64,000 bases of DNA from CAIQJJ01 sp049325275 (GTDB taxonomy: Bacteria; Chloroflexota; Anaerolineae; Anaerolineales; UBA4823). The number at the start of each line of letters is the position of its first letter. The stretch's first letter is position 1. The stretch lies in contig JBMOLU010000013.1 in NCBI GenBank assembly GCA_049325275.1, positions 1 to 64,000 on the forward strand. The letters run 5' to 3'. Of the stretch, positions 1 to 9,197 are shown in pieces. The position numbers and the translations under genes are program-made. The notes under the pieces were generated by a model that saw only the letters and a list, made by a program, of their open reading frames with translations, was not told the origin of the DNA and did no database searches.

Positions 1-1638
1 GCGCTTTCGGGTACGAGCGTCAATGGACCTGTGTATGCGATGGCCTATGATTCAACGAGCGGCCATCTCTATATCGGGGGCTCTTTTACGACAATTTTTA
101 CTGAGGGGAATGGTGGGAAGATTATTAGTGTCAATGTCCAAAACTTTGCTCGTTGGGATGGCAGTACTTGGGCAGCTGTATGTAATACCAGCGGTACGGT
201 TTATTCCCTGGCGGTAAATGTGCCTGGCAGTGGCTCAGTTATTGCTGGAGGCGACTTCTCAGGTCTTTATGTTGCTACAGAAGACAATGGTACGTACTGG
301 TGTAGCAATAGAGCCGTTTTTGGTTCTACAAATGGTTCGATTTACGCCATCGTTCGCACAGGATCGGGAAAACTATGCATCGGCGGTGACTTCACGGTTG
401 TCCAAGACACGACAGCGGTTGGCCATGTTGCCTGCCAGGGAGCCAGCGTGGGCACCATCGACATGCTGGATGGTGGTGTCGACGCGCTTGTGAGCGATAT
501 GGCCCTGGATGGCAATGGCAGCTTGATCGTGGCCGGCCGCTTTCTGCACACCTCCTCGGGGCTTTCTGCGAAAACCATCGTTCGCCGGAACCTGGCAACC
601 GGTACCTGGGAAACATTGGGTGGTGGTCTGGGAGGGGCCGGGATCGACGGCGGGGGCGCCAGGGTGATGGCCGTTGCCGTCGGAAACGACAACGACATTT
701 ATGCCGGCCATACTTTTACAGACCTGTTTGGTTGGGGCCATCCCTCGGTGATGCGCTGGGACGGAGACGCCTGGCAGCGCTTGACTCCTGACGACTGGTC
801 GCTGGATGTCGTAACGCTGGCGTGGGATGGCCGGCACAATCTTTATGCTGGCGGCGAAACGTCCAGCGTCGTTCGTTATGACGGGCATACATGGGCGCTC
901 GTCGGCAGCGGTACCAATGGCAGCGTGAACGATATTGTCCTTCTGCCCCAGTACGGCGCCGGCTATGCGGGTGGTAACTTTACCCTGGCCGGCGGCCAGA
1001 CGATCAATCGCCTGGCTCATTTCTACGATCCTGGCTTGGGTGCTACGGAGACGGTGCAAGCCGGCGTCACGCAGACGGCCGGTGTGCGATCTACCCAAAC
1101 TGCCATCGCCGCCCCCACCCAGACCTCGGCGGCTGCGCTCACCCAGACGGCACAGGCCGGCGGGGCCACCCAAACCGCTTGGGCTGCCACGCAGACGGCC
1201 AATGCGCCCACCCCGACGCCCGGACCGCTTTATTTGCCGATCGCAATGCGCAAGTTTTCACCCTGCACCGGCATGGTGATCGACGAAGCCGAGCCGAACG
1301 ATATCATCGGTGATGCCAACCCGGTTTGCCTGGGCGCCACCGTGCGCGGCAAGCACGACGGCGCCGCCGGTACCGGCGACTTGTTCAAGCTGTGGCTGGG
1401 CGCAGGGCAGCAGTTCCGCGCCGGCTTGGAGACGGACTCGGGCGCCGGGGTGCAGTTGCTGCTTTACCGCGAAGAGAACGGTTCGTACGTTCAGGTCTTG
1501 CAGGATACTAATTCGCCTTTCATACTCGATTACCCCGTGCCGGCTTCCGGCTGGTACCTGGCCTACGTGTACAGCGACAAAAGCGCCAACAACACCGCCG
1601 GTTACGAAATGGGCCTGACGGACGCCGGCCTGCGTTAG
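1..1638 (+). CDS. Secreted beta-propeller-like protein with TQTA linker and C-terminal PPC domain (5' truncated)
   Basis: The reading frame is open from the first base, so the gene begins outside the window; 545 residues are visible. Residues 1 to about 345 are repeats of the form A-G-G-[DNE]-F/T followed by W-[DN]-G-x-x-W, the pattern of secreted propeller proteins that read like delta-60 repeats. A low-complexity linker with six TQT[AS] units and PTPTPGP follows, then the motif LYLPIAMRK, and finally a domain starting AEPNDI that matches the bacterial pre-peptidase C-terminal (PPC) beta-sandwich. Role is probably at the cell surface or in secreted material; no catalytic residues are visible. 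A strong hairpin terminator lies 22 bases after the stop. The PPC assignment is fairly secure, the propeller assignment moderately so, and the biological function is unknown. Confidence 0.75.
   Translation, partial: ALSGTSVNGPVYAMAYDSTSGHLYIGGSFTTIFTEGNGGKIISVNVQNFARWDGSTWAAVCNTSGTVYSLAVNVPGSGSVIAGGDFSGLYVATEDNGTYWCSNRAVFGSTNGSIYAIVRTGSGKLCIGGDFTVVQDTTAVGHVACQGASVGTIDMLDGGVDALVSDMALDGNGSLIVAGRFLHTSSGLSAKTIVRRNLATGTWETLGGGLGGAGIDGGGARVMAVAVGNDNDIYAGHTFTDLFGWGHPSVMRWDGDAWQRLTPDDWSLDVVTLAWDGRHNLYAGGETSSVVRYDGHTWALVGSGTNGSVNDIVLLPQYGAGYAGGNFTLAGGQTINRLAHFYDPGLGATETVQAGVTQTAGVRSTQTAIAAPTQTSAAALTQTAQAGGATQTAWAATQTANAPTPTPGPLYLPIAMRKFSPCTGMVIDEAEPNDIIGDANPVCLGATVRGKHDGAAGTGDLFKLWLGAGQQFRAGLETDSGAGVQLLLYREENGSYVQVLQDTNSPFILDYPVPASGWYLAYVYSDKSANNTAGYEMGLTDAGLR
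1045..1227 (+). repeat. Degenerate TQTA-coding tandem repeat and PTPTP linker
   Basis: Inside the first gene, about 180 bases encode a linker with six TQTA or TQTS units at irregular 6-11 residue spacing, ending in PTPTPGP. At DNA level an ACGCAGACGGCC-like 12-mer recurs. Such linkers are common in Chloroflexota secreted proteins and separate the propeller from the YLP motif and PPC domain. Confidence 0.7.
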
Positions 1639-1659
1639 CAAAGCGTACCTATCGGGTGA

Positions 1660-1725
1660 GGTGTTTGGCGCGTGCCAGGAGACCGGTTGCGGCACGCGCC
1701 AAACACCCGGAAGAGCCAGTTTTTT
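1660..1725 (+). terminator. Rho-independent terminator after the propeller/PPC gene
   Basis: A perfect 17-bp inverted repeat (1660-1676 with 1691-1707, 14-base loop) is followed after 12 bases by six T residues at 1720-1725. It lies 22 bases after the stop codon. The remaining bases up to 1903 hold no recognisable gene; a ribosome binding site is at about 1893. Confidence 0.75.
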
Positions 1726-1903
1726 ACGGCAATTGTATCGATCAGTGTTTTCTGCGTGATAAACTTGAGGGCGTGAAGAAAAGTGGCTCTTCCATTGAAA
1801 ACGAAGGACCAGAAAAGTTTTGTAGCGTGTGGAACAAAAAACGCCTGCGCTTTGTCGGTGTTATCACCAATGTCCATATCCCCCCTATCTACGGAGAATT
1901 TTC

Positions 1904-4330
1904 ATGAAAACGTTCAAATTTGTCTCGCTGGCCCTGGCGCTTTGCCTGGCGCTGGTTTCTCTTTTGGGGTGGCTGGTGCGCCCGGCGTTCGAGGCAAACG
2001 CAGCCACACAGCCGCTGGCGGGTGAAGACACGCCCACCGATCAGTTGATCGTCAAGTACAAAGATGCCCCCCGCACGCCGGCCGTGCTGGAAGGGCCGCA
2101 GCAAACCGAGGCCATCGATCGCTTGAGCAATGCGGCGGGTATCGACCTGGCGTATCTACGTCCCATGTCGGGCGATGCGCACGTGCTCAAGCTGCCGGCG
2201 GCCTTCTCCGAAGGCGAGGTGGCCGCTATCGCCGCGCGCCTGACGGCGCTGCCGGAAGTCGAGTATGCCGAACCCGACCCGCGTCTCTTTCCGGTGCTGG
2301 AGCCGAACGATACCAACTATCTCGGCCTGGCGCAGTGGAGCCTCTTCTCGTTCGACGATCCCCGGCCGGCCTACCGCGCTTACGGTGTCAATGCGCTGGC
2401 TGCCTGGGACATTACGACTGGTTCGGCCGGTATCATTGTCGCCGTGATCGATACGGGGATTACCGACCACCACGATTTGGCCGGGCGTACGGTTCCCGGC
2501 TACGACTTCATTGCCGACGTACCCACCGCCAATGATGGAAATGGGCGTGATAACGACCCCCACGACCCCGGTGACTGGTTGACGGCCGAAGAGATCGCCC
2601 AGAACCCCGCTTTCACGGGATGCAGCGTCCGTTCGTCGAGTTCCTGGCACGGCACCCACGTCGCCGGGACAGTCGGCGCGGCGACGAACAACGGCGTTGG
2701 CGTGGCCGGCATCAACTGGAATTCGAAGATTTTGCCGGTGCGCGCCCTGGGGAAATGCGGTGGTTATTCGTCCGACATCGCCGATGGCATCCGTTGGGCG
2801 GCAGGGCTGGATATCACGACGACCATCCCGGCCAACCAAAACCCCGCCCAGGTGATCAATTTGAGCCTCGGCAGCAAGGGGAGCTGCCTGACGATCTACC
2901 AGAACGCCATCGACGACGCCGTTGCGGCCGGGGCGACGGTCGTGATCAGCGCCGGCAACGATGGGGCCGATTCCGGCCTCTACCGCCCGGGCAACTGCAA
3001 TGGAGTGATTACCGTGGCCGCAACGGATCGCGCCGGGGCGCTTGCCAGCTACAGCAATTTTGGCACGGCGATCGAAATCAGCGCACCGGGCGGTTCCGGC
3101 GGTACGGGGAGTGCGGATGCGATCCTCTCCACGTGGAATAGGGGACAGCAAGGCCCCGTCTACCCCACCGACAACTCGGATTATGCGTACTACACCGGCA
3201 CCAGCATGTCGGCGCCGCACGTTGCCGGCGTAGCCTCCTTGCTGCTTTCGCGTAATCCCAATCTCGCGCCTGTCGAGGTTTTGCAAATCTTGCAAAAGTC
3301 TGCTACCGTCTTTCCCACCGTAAGCGCCTGCCCGGTAGTGGCCGATCGGCCCGCAAATTGGTGCCAGTGTACTACGGCGGCCTGTGGCAGCGGCATCGTC
3401 AATGCGGGCGATGCACTCAGCCTGCCTTACATCAGCACGCTTTCGTACGCGCCGTTTACGACCGGCGTCACCGAGACCGAGCTTACTGTACACGGCGCGA
3501 ACTTCTTCATCAGCTCGACGGTAATGCTGAGCGGCAGTCCGCTGACGACGACCTTCGTCGATAGCCAGGAGCTGCATGCTACGCTGACACTTTCCGACGT
3601 GACGGGCAGTGGCGGGCGCCTGGTTGCCGTGCGTACCGTTCTTCCTTCAGGTATTTACACGTCGACTGCCCAGGGCTTGTACCGGCTCTACCTGCCAGCC
3701 GTACAGCGCCAGTACAACAGCAGTGGCTGGGAAACCCTCGTCTCGGAGAATTTCGAGGGGGCTTTCCCCTCGGGACTGTGGCAGATCGGCGATAACACGG
3801 TTGCCGGGTATACCTGGGGCAAGAGTGCCTGCAAGGCCTTTGCCGGCAGCCACAGTGCCTGGGTGTTGGCCGGCGGCGCCAAGGGACCGGCGGGCTGCGG
3901 CAGTAGCTACGCCAATAGCATGGACAGCCGCATGACCTATGGACCTTTCAGCCTGACTGGCGCCTCGGCGGCCCACGTTCAGTTGCAACTTTGGATGTAT
4001 ACCGAAGCGTTGATCGATGAAGTTTGCGTGGTTGTATCGAAGGACGCGCTCAATTTCTTCGGCAACTGCTACTCGGGCAATGTGGGCGCCTGGACCCCCA
4101 TTACCCTTGACTTAAGCAATATCAAGGGCGAGAATTTTTTGGGCGCCTCCTCGGTTTCGGTGCGGGTATTCTTTCACAGCGATGCGACAACGGTCCGGCC
4201 AGAAGGGGCTTTTGTGGACGACTTCGTGCTGCGCAAGTGCACGGCTGCGCAGTGTGAAACGACTCGCATGGCACCGGTGACGCATCCCGAGCTGTTCATC
4301 GTTCCCGTTGACCTGCTCATGGAACCTTAA
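1904..4330 (+). CDS. Secreted subtilisin-like serine protease (peptidase S8)
   Basis: An 808-residue protein. The ATG at 1904 is chosen over in-frame upstream codons because GGAG sits 8 bases before it and a clear signal peptide follows (hydrophobic core about residues 5-25). Residues about 45-130 look like an I9-type inhibitor prodomain. The S8 catalytic triad is complete: Asp183 in VIDTGI, His249 in WHGTHVAG and Ser434 in GTSMSAPHVAG, with the oxyanion Asn in SAGNDG. After about residue 510 comes an IPT/TIG-like module, then LYLPAVQR at 595-602, and a C-terminal jelly-roll region (about 610-780) with W-G-x-S motifs of a choice-of-anchor/MAM-like domain. Expected to be exported, to self-process and to degrade extracellular protein. 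The hydantoinase gene follows 12 bases later. Confidence 0.9.
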   Translation: MKTFKFVSLALALCLALVSLLGWLVRPAFEANAATQPLAGEDTPTDQLIVKYKDAPRTPAVLEGPQQTEAIDRLSNAAGIDLAYLRPMSGDAHVLKLPAAFSEGEVAAIAARLTALPEVEYAEPDPRLFPVLEPNDTNYLGLAQWSLFSFDDPRPAYRAYGVNALAAWDITTGSAGIIVAVIDTGITDHHDLAGRTVPGYDFIADVPTANDGNGRDNDPHDPGDWLTAEEIAQNPAFTGCSVRSSSSWHGTHVAGTVGAATNNGVGVAGINWNSKILPVRALGKCGGYSSDIADGIRWAAGLDITTTIPANQNPAQVINLSLGSKGSCLTIYQNAIDDAVAAGATVVISAGNDGADSGLYRPGNCNGVITVAATDRAGALASYSNFGTAIEISAPGGSGGTGSADAILSTWNRGQQGPVYPTDNSDYAYYTGTSMSAPHVAGVASLLLSRNPNLAPVEVLQILQKSATVFPTVSACPVVADRPANWCQCTTAACGSGIVNAGDALSLPYISTLSYAPFTTGVTETELTVHGANFFISSTVMLSGSPLTTTFVDSQELHATLTLSDVTGSGGRLVAVRTVLPSGIYTSTAQGLYRLYLPAVQRQYNSSGWETLVSENFEGAFPSGLWQIGDNTVAGYTWGKSACKAFAGSHSAWVLAGGAKGPAGCGSSYANSMDSRMTYGPFSLTGASAAHVQLQLWMYTEALIDEVCVVVSKDALNFFGNCYSGNVGAWTPITLDLSNIKGENFLGASSVSVRVFFHSDATTVRPEGAFVDDFVLRKCTAAQCETTRMAPVTHPELFIVPVDLLMEP

Positions 4331-4342
4331 CACGTTTCGTCC

Positions 4343-5773
4343 ATGGCTTCCATGTCCACCGTTTTGCTCAAATCTCCTACCCTGGTTACGGCGGCTGATA
4401 GTTTCGTGGCCGACATCCTCGTCGAAAACGACACCATCGCCGCCATCGGTAACGGCCTCCCGGCACGGCCGGGAGGCGTGGTGGTCGACTGCACCGGCCT
4501 ATTGGCCTTCCCGGGTGGCGTGGACGCGCACACGCACTTCGACCTGCCTATGTTCGGCACCGTCTCTTCGGACGATCACTACACCGGCCACAAGGCGGCG
4601 GCCTTCGGCGGCACGACCACGGTGATGGATTTTGTCCCGCAGGAGGCGGCCGGCTTACGAGAATCGATCGCCGCCTGGCGTTCCAGGGCGGTCCCCAAGG
4701 CGGCGATCGACTTCGGCTTTCACATGAACGTTACGCATCTCGATCGAGCAGTGCTCGACGAGATGGCGCTGCTGCCCGGCCTGGGGGTCACCAGCCTGAA
4801 GGTCTTTACCGCCTACAATGGCCGCCTGCGCCTGCCCGACGGTGAGATTTACCAGGTGATGCGCCGGGCGCGTGAGTTGGGCCTGCTGACCATGATGCAC
4901 GCCGAAAACGGCGATGTGATCGACCTGCTGGTGGCTGAGGCCCTGCAGGCCGGCCACACAAGCCCTACGTGGCATGCCCGTACCCGGCCGGCCTGGGGAG
5001 CCGTCGAGGCCGCGCTGCGCGGGGCGGCGCTCTCGGCGCAAACCGGTGCGCCGCTCTATCTCGTCCACATGAACGCGGCGGGCGAGGTCGATATGCTGCG
5101 CTACGCCCGCCGGCAAGGTTTGGCAGTGATGGGTGAGACCTGCCCGCCGTATCTTTTCTTTACCGAAGAGGATTTGCGCCGTCCGGATGGCGCCAAGTGG
5201 GTATGCTCGCCGCCGGTGCGCACCGCCGCCGACAACGCCCGCCTGTGGGAAGGGCTTGCCGACGGCACGCTGCAAACCATCGGCACTGATCACTGCCCGT
5301 TTTTCTACGACGGCACACGTACGATTCTGTACGAAGGCGAGGAAGTCGCCATCCCCGGCAAGGAGTTGGGCAAAGATGATTTCACGAAAATTCCGAACGG
5401 TTTGCCCGGTGTCGGAGACCGCCTGCCCATCTTATGGACGCACGGCGTGCGGGCGGGGCGTATGACGCCGCAGCAGTTCGTGGCCCTCACCAGCACCAAC
5501 CCGGCGCGCATCTTTGGCCTTTACCCGCGCAAAGGCGCCCTGCTGCCCGGTTCGGATGCTGACATCGTCCTCTGGAACCCGGCGCGGCGTGTGACCTATG
5601 GCGCCCGTTACGCCCACCATCGCACCGACTACAACTTGTATGAAGGTTGGGAACTCGTTGGGATGCCTGAGAAGGTCTTTTTACGCGGGCAGTTAATCGT
5701 CGATGGCGAGCAGTGGCTGGGAAGGCGCGGGATGGGTCGCTTCTTGCTGCGTAGTCGTGGTGAAGTGTTGTGA
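4343..5773 (+). CDS. hydA: Dihydropyrimidinase / D-hydantoinase family amidohydrolase
   Basis: A 476-residue cytoplasmic zinc enzyme of the cyclic amidohydrolase family (dihydropyrimidinase, EC 3.5.2.2), which opens dihydropyrimidine or 5-substituted hydantoin rings. All expected metal ligands are visible: His63 and His65 in DAHTHFD, the carbamylated Lys153 in SLKVFTAYNG, His186 in MMHAENG, His242 in LVHMNAAGE and Asp316 in GTDHCPF. Length matches the family. There is no clear Shine-Dalgarno before 4343; ATG 4352 is an alternative start. It stands 12 bases after the protease gene and 21 before a two-component system; no other pyrimidine or hydantoin genes are nearby, so pyrimidine catabolism is only a family-level expectation. 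Allantoinase is less likely given the sequence around the ligands. Confidence 0.88.
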   Translation: MASMSTVLLKSPTLVTAADSFVADILVENDTIAAIGNGLPARPGGVVVDCTGLLAFPGGVDAHTHFDLPMFGTVSSDDHYTGHKAAAFGGTTTVMDFVPQEAAGLRESIAAWRSRAVPKAAIDFGFHMNVTHLDRAVLDEMALLPGLGVTSLKVFTAYNGRLRLPDGEIYQVMRRARELGLLTMMHAENGDVIDLLVAEALQAGHTSPTWHARTRPAWGAVEAALRGAALSAQTGAPLYLVHMNAAGEVDMLRYARRQGLAVMGETCPPYLFFTEEDLRRPDGAKWVCSPPVRTAADNARLWEGLADGTLQTIGTDHCPFFYDGTRTILYEGEEVAIPGKELGKDDFTKIPNGLPGVGDRLPILWTHGVRAGRMTPQQFVALTSTNPARIFGLYPRKGALLPGSDADIVLWNPARRVTYGARYAHHRTDYNLYEGWELVGMPEKVFLRGQLIVDGEQWLGRRGMGRFLLRSRGEVL

Positions 5774-5794
5774 GTCGTGTGATATAAAAGGACC

Positions 5795-6496
5795 ATGACA
5801 CCACCGAAACAAATTCTCGTCATCGATGATGAGCCTGCGATCACCAACGCTTTGTCATCGCTTTTGCGGCAGGCCGGATATGATGTTTCTCGTGCCTGTA
5901 ACGGGGAAGAAGGCCTGGCGCAACTGGCGATGCAGCCGGATTTGGTGATCCTGGATGTCATGTTGCCCGATATTCATGGGCACGACGTTTGCCGCGAAAT
6001 TCGCCGGATGGCGCCGGCGACCCCGGTTTTGATGCTTACGGCGCTGGATGACACCGAGAACAGGGTCGCCGGCCTGGATACCGGTGCGGACGCTTACTTC
6101 ACCAAGCCTTACCAGCCTGCTGAACTGCTGGCGCAGGTGCGCGCTTTGCTGCGGCGTGGCAGTCTGGCCGCTGCGGCCGGAGAAATGCCCTTGATCTGTG
6201 GGCCGCTCACGTTGTGGGATGTACGCCATTCCGTGACACTGGACGATGTAGAAATCGATCTGACGCCGAAGGAATATGAACTGCTACGCGTGTTCATGCA
6301 GCGGCCGGGCATCGTGTTTGGCCGTGAAACGCTGCTGCGTGAGGTCTGGGGCTACGAGTATGCCGGGGACACGCGTACCGTTGACGTACACATTCAACGG
6401 TTGCGCATGAAAATTGAAGCGGATCCGTCGAAACCATCCTGTCTCGTGACAGTACGCGGGTTTGGGTATCGTTTGCTGCCGGAGTCGAAAGGATGA
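5795..6496 (+). CDS. OmpR/PhoB-family response regulator
   Basis: A 233-residue two-component response regulator. The receiver domain (1-120) has the acidic pair Asp11/Asp12, phospho-acceptor Asp54 in LVILDVMLPD, and Lys104 in YFTKPY. A winged-helix DNA-binding domain (about 135-230) shows the family signatures LTPKEYELL, TRTVDVHIQRLR and VTVRGFGYRL. AAAAGGA precedes the ATG. The stop overlaps the start of the kinase gene by four bases (ATGA), so the pair is translationally coupled. A TATAAA box 6 bases before the ATG could also be a -10 element. OmpR-type regulators bind 11-bp direct repeats, and such repeats precede two genes at 10420 and 12329, but a link to this regulator is only a hypothesis. 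Confidence 0.92.
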   Translation: MTPPKQILVIDDEPAITNALSSLLRQAGYDVSRACNGEEGLAQLAMQPDLVILDVMLPDIHGHDVCREIRRMAPATPVLMLTALDDTENRVAGLDTGADAYFTKPYQPAELLAQVRALLRRGSLAAAAGEMPLICGPLTLWDVRHSVTLDDVEIDLTPKEYELLRVFMQRPGIVFGRETLLREVWGYEYAGDTRTVDVHIQRLRMKIEADPSKPSCLVTVRGFGYRLLPESKG

Positions 6497-7611
6497 TGGC
6501 TTTTGATCTCAAACCGCTGCTGTTAGCGGGGAGCGTATTGTTGCTCGGCAGTGTATTTCTTGGAATATGGCTTGGCGTCCGGCTGGCCGGGCGGGCGAAA
6601 CCGGTTTTCCCGGCTGATGTGTTCCAACTTGTCGAAAGCGCACCCTATGGATTCATCTTGCTGGATGCATCCTCGCACACCAGCCTGTTTGCCAATGCCT
6701 ATGCCTGCCGCTGGCTTGGCATTTCGCCGGGAGAAATGCAGATTCCCGATTTGCCCTGGAAGAAAGAGCTTGAGCAAGACCTGGCGGAGATCGCCGCAGG
6801 CGAATCGTGCGAAACGCGCTACCGCACGTTGACGTTGCCGAACGAGCAAACCCTCAATTGGTGGGTTTGCGTCCATCGCCCGCTTGCCCTCGTCATCGTG
6901 ACCGATTTGAGCGGCCAGCGCAAGGTGGAAAAAACGGCGCGACTCTTCCTGAGTAACCTGTCTCACGAACTTCGTTCACCGCTCACGGCGATCCTGTCGC
7001 ACGCCGAGTTGCTGCGCTCTACCGACATTCCCGAGCCTGCACGCCAGAATGCCCTGAATCTGATTCACGAAGCCGCCGAGCGTATTACCCGTCTGGTGCA
7101 GGATTTGCTCGAACTGAGCCGCCTGGAAGCCTCGGCCGAATTCGATCCCTTGCCGGTCGATTTGTTGTTGGCCGCCGAACAGGCAATTGCTGAAGTTATT
7201 TTGTTCGCCGAGGAACGGCAGATCGAGATTTCGCTTGAAGCCGACGCACCGTTGCCGCGCGTCCTGGGTGAGCCTGACCGGCTGAAGCGGGCTTTGCTCA
7301 ACCTGCTGGAAAATGCCGTCAAATACGGGCGCGTGGGGGATCGCGTCGCCGTGCGCCTATCGAATCAGGCAGGCGGCGTGCTGGTCACCGTTCAGGATAC
7401 CGGGCCAGGAATTCCGCCGGCGCACCTGCCGCACGTCAAGCAGCGCCTCTACCGGGTCAACAAGGATGTCCCCGGCAGCGGGATTGGCCTGGCCCTGGTG
7501 GACGAGATCGTCTCCCGGCATCGCAGCCATCTGGTGATTGAGAGCCGGTCGTCCGGAGATGAAACCGGCACATCGATTTCTTTTGTGCTGCAGAAAGTTT
7601 CTGCACCATAG
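6493..7611 (+). CDS. Membrane-anchored sensor histidine kinase
   Basis: A 372-residue histidine kinase, partner of the response regulator whose stop it overlaps. One N-terminal membrane segment (about 9-33) has almost no extracytoplasmic part, so sensing is likely intramembrane or via the following PAS-like region (about 45-140). The phospho-accepting His158 lies in NLSHELRSPL; the ATPase domain has Asn274 in LLENAVKYG, the G1 box DTGPGIP at 302-308 and the G2 box GSGIGLAL at 328-335. The signal is unknown. The next gene starts 13 bases later and may be co-transcribed. Confidence 0.92.
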   Translation: MMAFDLKPLLLAGSVLLLGSVFLGIWLGVRLAGRAKPVFPADVFQLVESAPYGFILLDASSHTSLFANAYACRWLGISPGEMQIPDLPWKKELEQDLAEIAAGESCETRYRTLTLPNEQTLNWWVCVHRPLALVIVTDLSGQRKVEKTARLFLSNLSHELRSPLTAILSHAELLRSTDIPEPARQNALNLIHEAAERITRLVQDLLELSRLEASAEFDPLPVDLLLAAEQAIAEVILFAEERQIEISLEADAPLPRVLGEPDRLKRALLNLLENAVKYGRVGDRVAVRLSNQAGGVLVTVQDTGPGIPPAHLPHVKQRLYRVNKDVPGSGIGLALVDEIVSRHRSHLVIESRSSGDETGTSISFVLQKVSAP

Positions 7612-7624
7612 CATAGGATCAGCT

Positions 7625-9124
7625 GTGTTTCCTGGAAACCGTCGTCGCATACGTTGGGGATTCTTCGCGGGGCTGATTGCCCTGGGGCTAGTGGTGTGTG
7701 CCTTGCTGCCGGTGCCCGGGCGGGTGCTGCTGGTGCCCGACAATTGGCCCGAAACCGGCGTCTGGCCGCGCATTGCCGTGGTGTGGCCACCCCCTGGTTC
7801 GGATCAGCCCGCCAGGGTCGTGGTGACCGATAACACGCCGTGGGCGTATATTTACGCCACCGTGGATGGGAAGGAAGCTCAGTTCGAACGCAGCGATCCG
7901 TTCGAGCAAGACACCGGCTTTTGGAATTGGTACTGGACCTTCCTGCCACCTGACGTGCCAACGTACGACATCGTCTTTTACCGGGATTGCAACACGGGCT
8001 GCATTGAACGCGGCCGCGTGACCGTTGGCCCGCCCACGACGCCTCCCAAAGCGCTCAACCCCCCGCGCAACACCAAGCTGGGCGTTGTCTTTGCTAACCC
8101 GGCGCGCGACTGGCACGGCCGCAGTGGCTGGGATGTCGAACTGACTTACGCGGCACTGGCGGACGTTCCCGAAGAGCGGTACTGGGGGGTGCACGGCCTG
8201 GCAGAGCGGGTGGCGGATGCCCACGCCAAGGGATTGCGCGTCCTGGTGCGGGTCGATTACGATCGCGGCCAGAGCCTGCCTGCGGCCGACGACTACGAGG
8301 CATTCAACCTGTACCTGAAGTATGTGCAGCGCCTGGCGCGCGATCAACGCCTGGATGGCGTGTATGCCTACATCATCGGGAGCGGCTTTAATGCCGCCGG
8401 GAGCAACCAGGCCTATCCAGCGCGTCCCGTAACGCCTGCCTGGTATGCGCGCATTTTCAATGGATACGGCGTCGAGCCGGGACGCAGCGACAACGTCGTT
8501 GAGACGATGCGTGCCGAGAACGCCTTGGTGCGTGTCCTCGTGGGGCCGGTACGCCCGTGGGTGAACGATCTGGATGGTGAAGAAGCCTATCACATCGACG
8601 TGCCCTGGTTGAACTACATGAACACGCTCGTTGCAGCGTTGAGCGCCTCGGCAGAAGCAAAGGCCGTAGCCGGTGTTCCGCTTGCCGCGCCGGATGGCTT
8701 CGCCGTCCAGGCGTCGGGCCGCCCGGAAGCCCCGGAGCTTGCCGGCCGCCCGCCAGCAGAAGAACCGTACGCCGACCTTGCCCGCCCTGCCTGGCAGGGT
8801 GCCCAGGCAGGCTTTCGGGTGTACGAGGATTGGCTGGCGATTATCAACTCGTATCCACATACGCAGGGTTTACCCGTGTTCATTTCATCTACCAACACCT
8901 TTACACCCGACACCGACATCCCCCCGGCGCAGAACTATCCTCCCGGGTGGCTGCACGCTGCGCTGGATGTCGTCAACGACGAGCCGCAGGTGTGGGCGTT
9001 GTGCTGGTTCATCGATGGATCCGTTTTGGATACGCAGTGGGAACTGTATCGTTTGGCCGGCCCGCAAGGGCTGTTAGTGGATGCAGCAGACGAATTCGAC
9101 GAACTGTTGCAACACAGGCCTTGA
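7625..9124 (+). CDS. Membrane-anchored extracytoplasmic protein of unknown function
   Basis: The preferred start is the GTG at 7625, 13 bases after the kinase gene and preceded by AGGAT; upstream in-frame codons back to 7538 lie inside the kinase gene. The 499-residue product begins with an Arg-rich tip and one membrane segment (about 12-30), so most of it is outside. Residues about 35-140 resemble a beta-sandwich with a Cys pair (RDCNTGCIERG). Residues about 155 onward look like an alpha/beta barrel of the kind seen in glycoside-hydrolase-like proteins (DWHGRSGWD, GLRVLVRVDYD, DGVYAYIIGSG), but no catalytic pair can be assigned. It could be a ligand-binding or carbohydrate-active accessory of the two-component system. 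Family not recognised. Confidence 0.7.
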   Translation: MFPGNRRRIRWGFFAGLIALGLVVCALLPVPGRVLLVPDNWPETGVWPRIAVVWPPPGSDQPARVVVTDNTPWAYIYATVDGKEAQFERSDPFEQDTGFWNWYWTFLPPDVPTYDIVFYRDCNTGCIERGRVTVGPPTTPPKALNPPRNTKLGVVFANPARDWHGRSGWDVELTYAALADVPEERYWGVHGLAERVADAHAKGLRVLVRVDYDRGQSLPAADDYEAFNLYLKYVQRLARDQRLDGVYAYIIGSGFNAAGSNQAYPARPVTPAWYARIFNGYGVEPGRSDNVVETMRAENALVRVLVGPVRPWVNDLDGEEAYHIDVPWLNYMNTLVAALSASAEAKAVAGVPLAAPDGFAVQASGRPEAPELAGRPPAEEPYADLARPAWQGAQAGFRVYEDWLAIINSYPHTQGLPVFISSTNTFTPDTDIPPAQNYPPGWLHAALDVVNDEPQVWALCWFIDGSVLDTQWELYRLAGPQGLLVDAADEFDELLQHRP

Positions 9125-9127
9125 GGG

Positions 9128-9180
9128 GGCGCCACGATGTTGGCAAGCTCGCAGGAGATAGCTTAAAACATCGTGGCGCC
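9128..9180. terminator. Bidirectional hairpin between convergent genes
   Basis: A perfect 14-bp inverted repeat (9128-9141 with 9167-9180, 25-base loop) sits 3 bases after the stop of the membrane-anchored protein and 17 bases before the end of the convergent small secreted protein. T-runs are poor on both sides, so function as a terminator is inferred from position and stem strength. Confidence 0.55.
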
Positions 9181-9197
9181 TGGAAGGCCGGCTGTGT

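Noticed and set aside
2156..3577. 473-codon minus-strand frame opposite the subtilase
   Set aside because: The plus strand has the complete Asp/His/Ser triad; the minus frame lacks domains and a ribosome binding site.
7538..7624. Upstream in-frame start for the protein after the histidine kinase
   Set aside because: It would overlap the kinase gene by 74 bases and put non-signal residues before the membrane segment; GTG 7625 fits better.
7688..8860. 390-codon minus-strand frame opposite the membrane-anchored protein
   Set aside because: The plus frame has a start, an anchor and follows the kinase gene closely; the minus frame has no recognisable feature.
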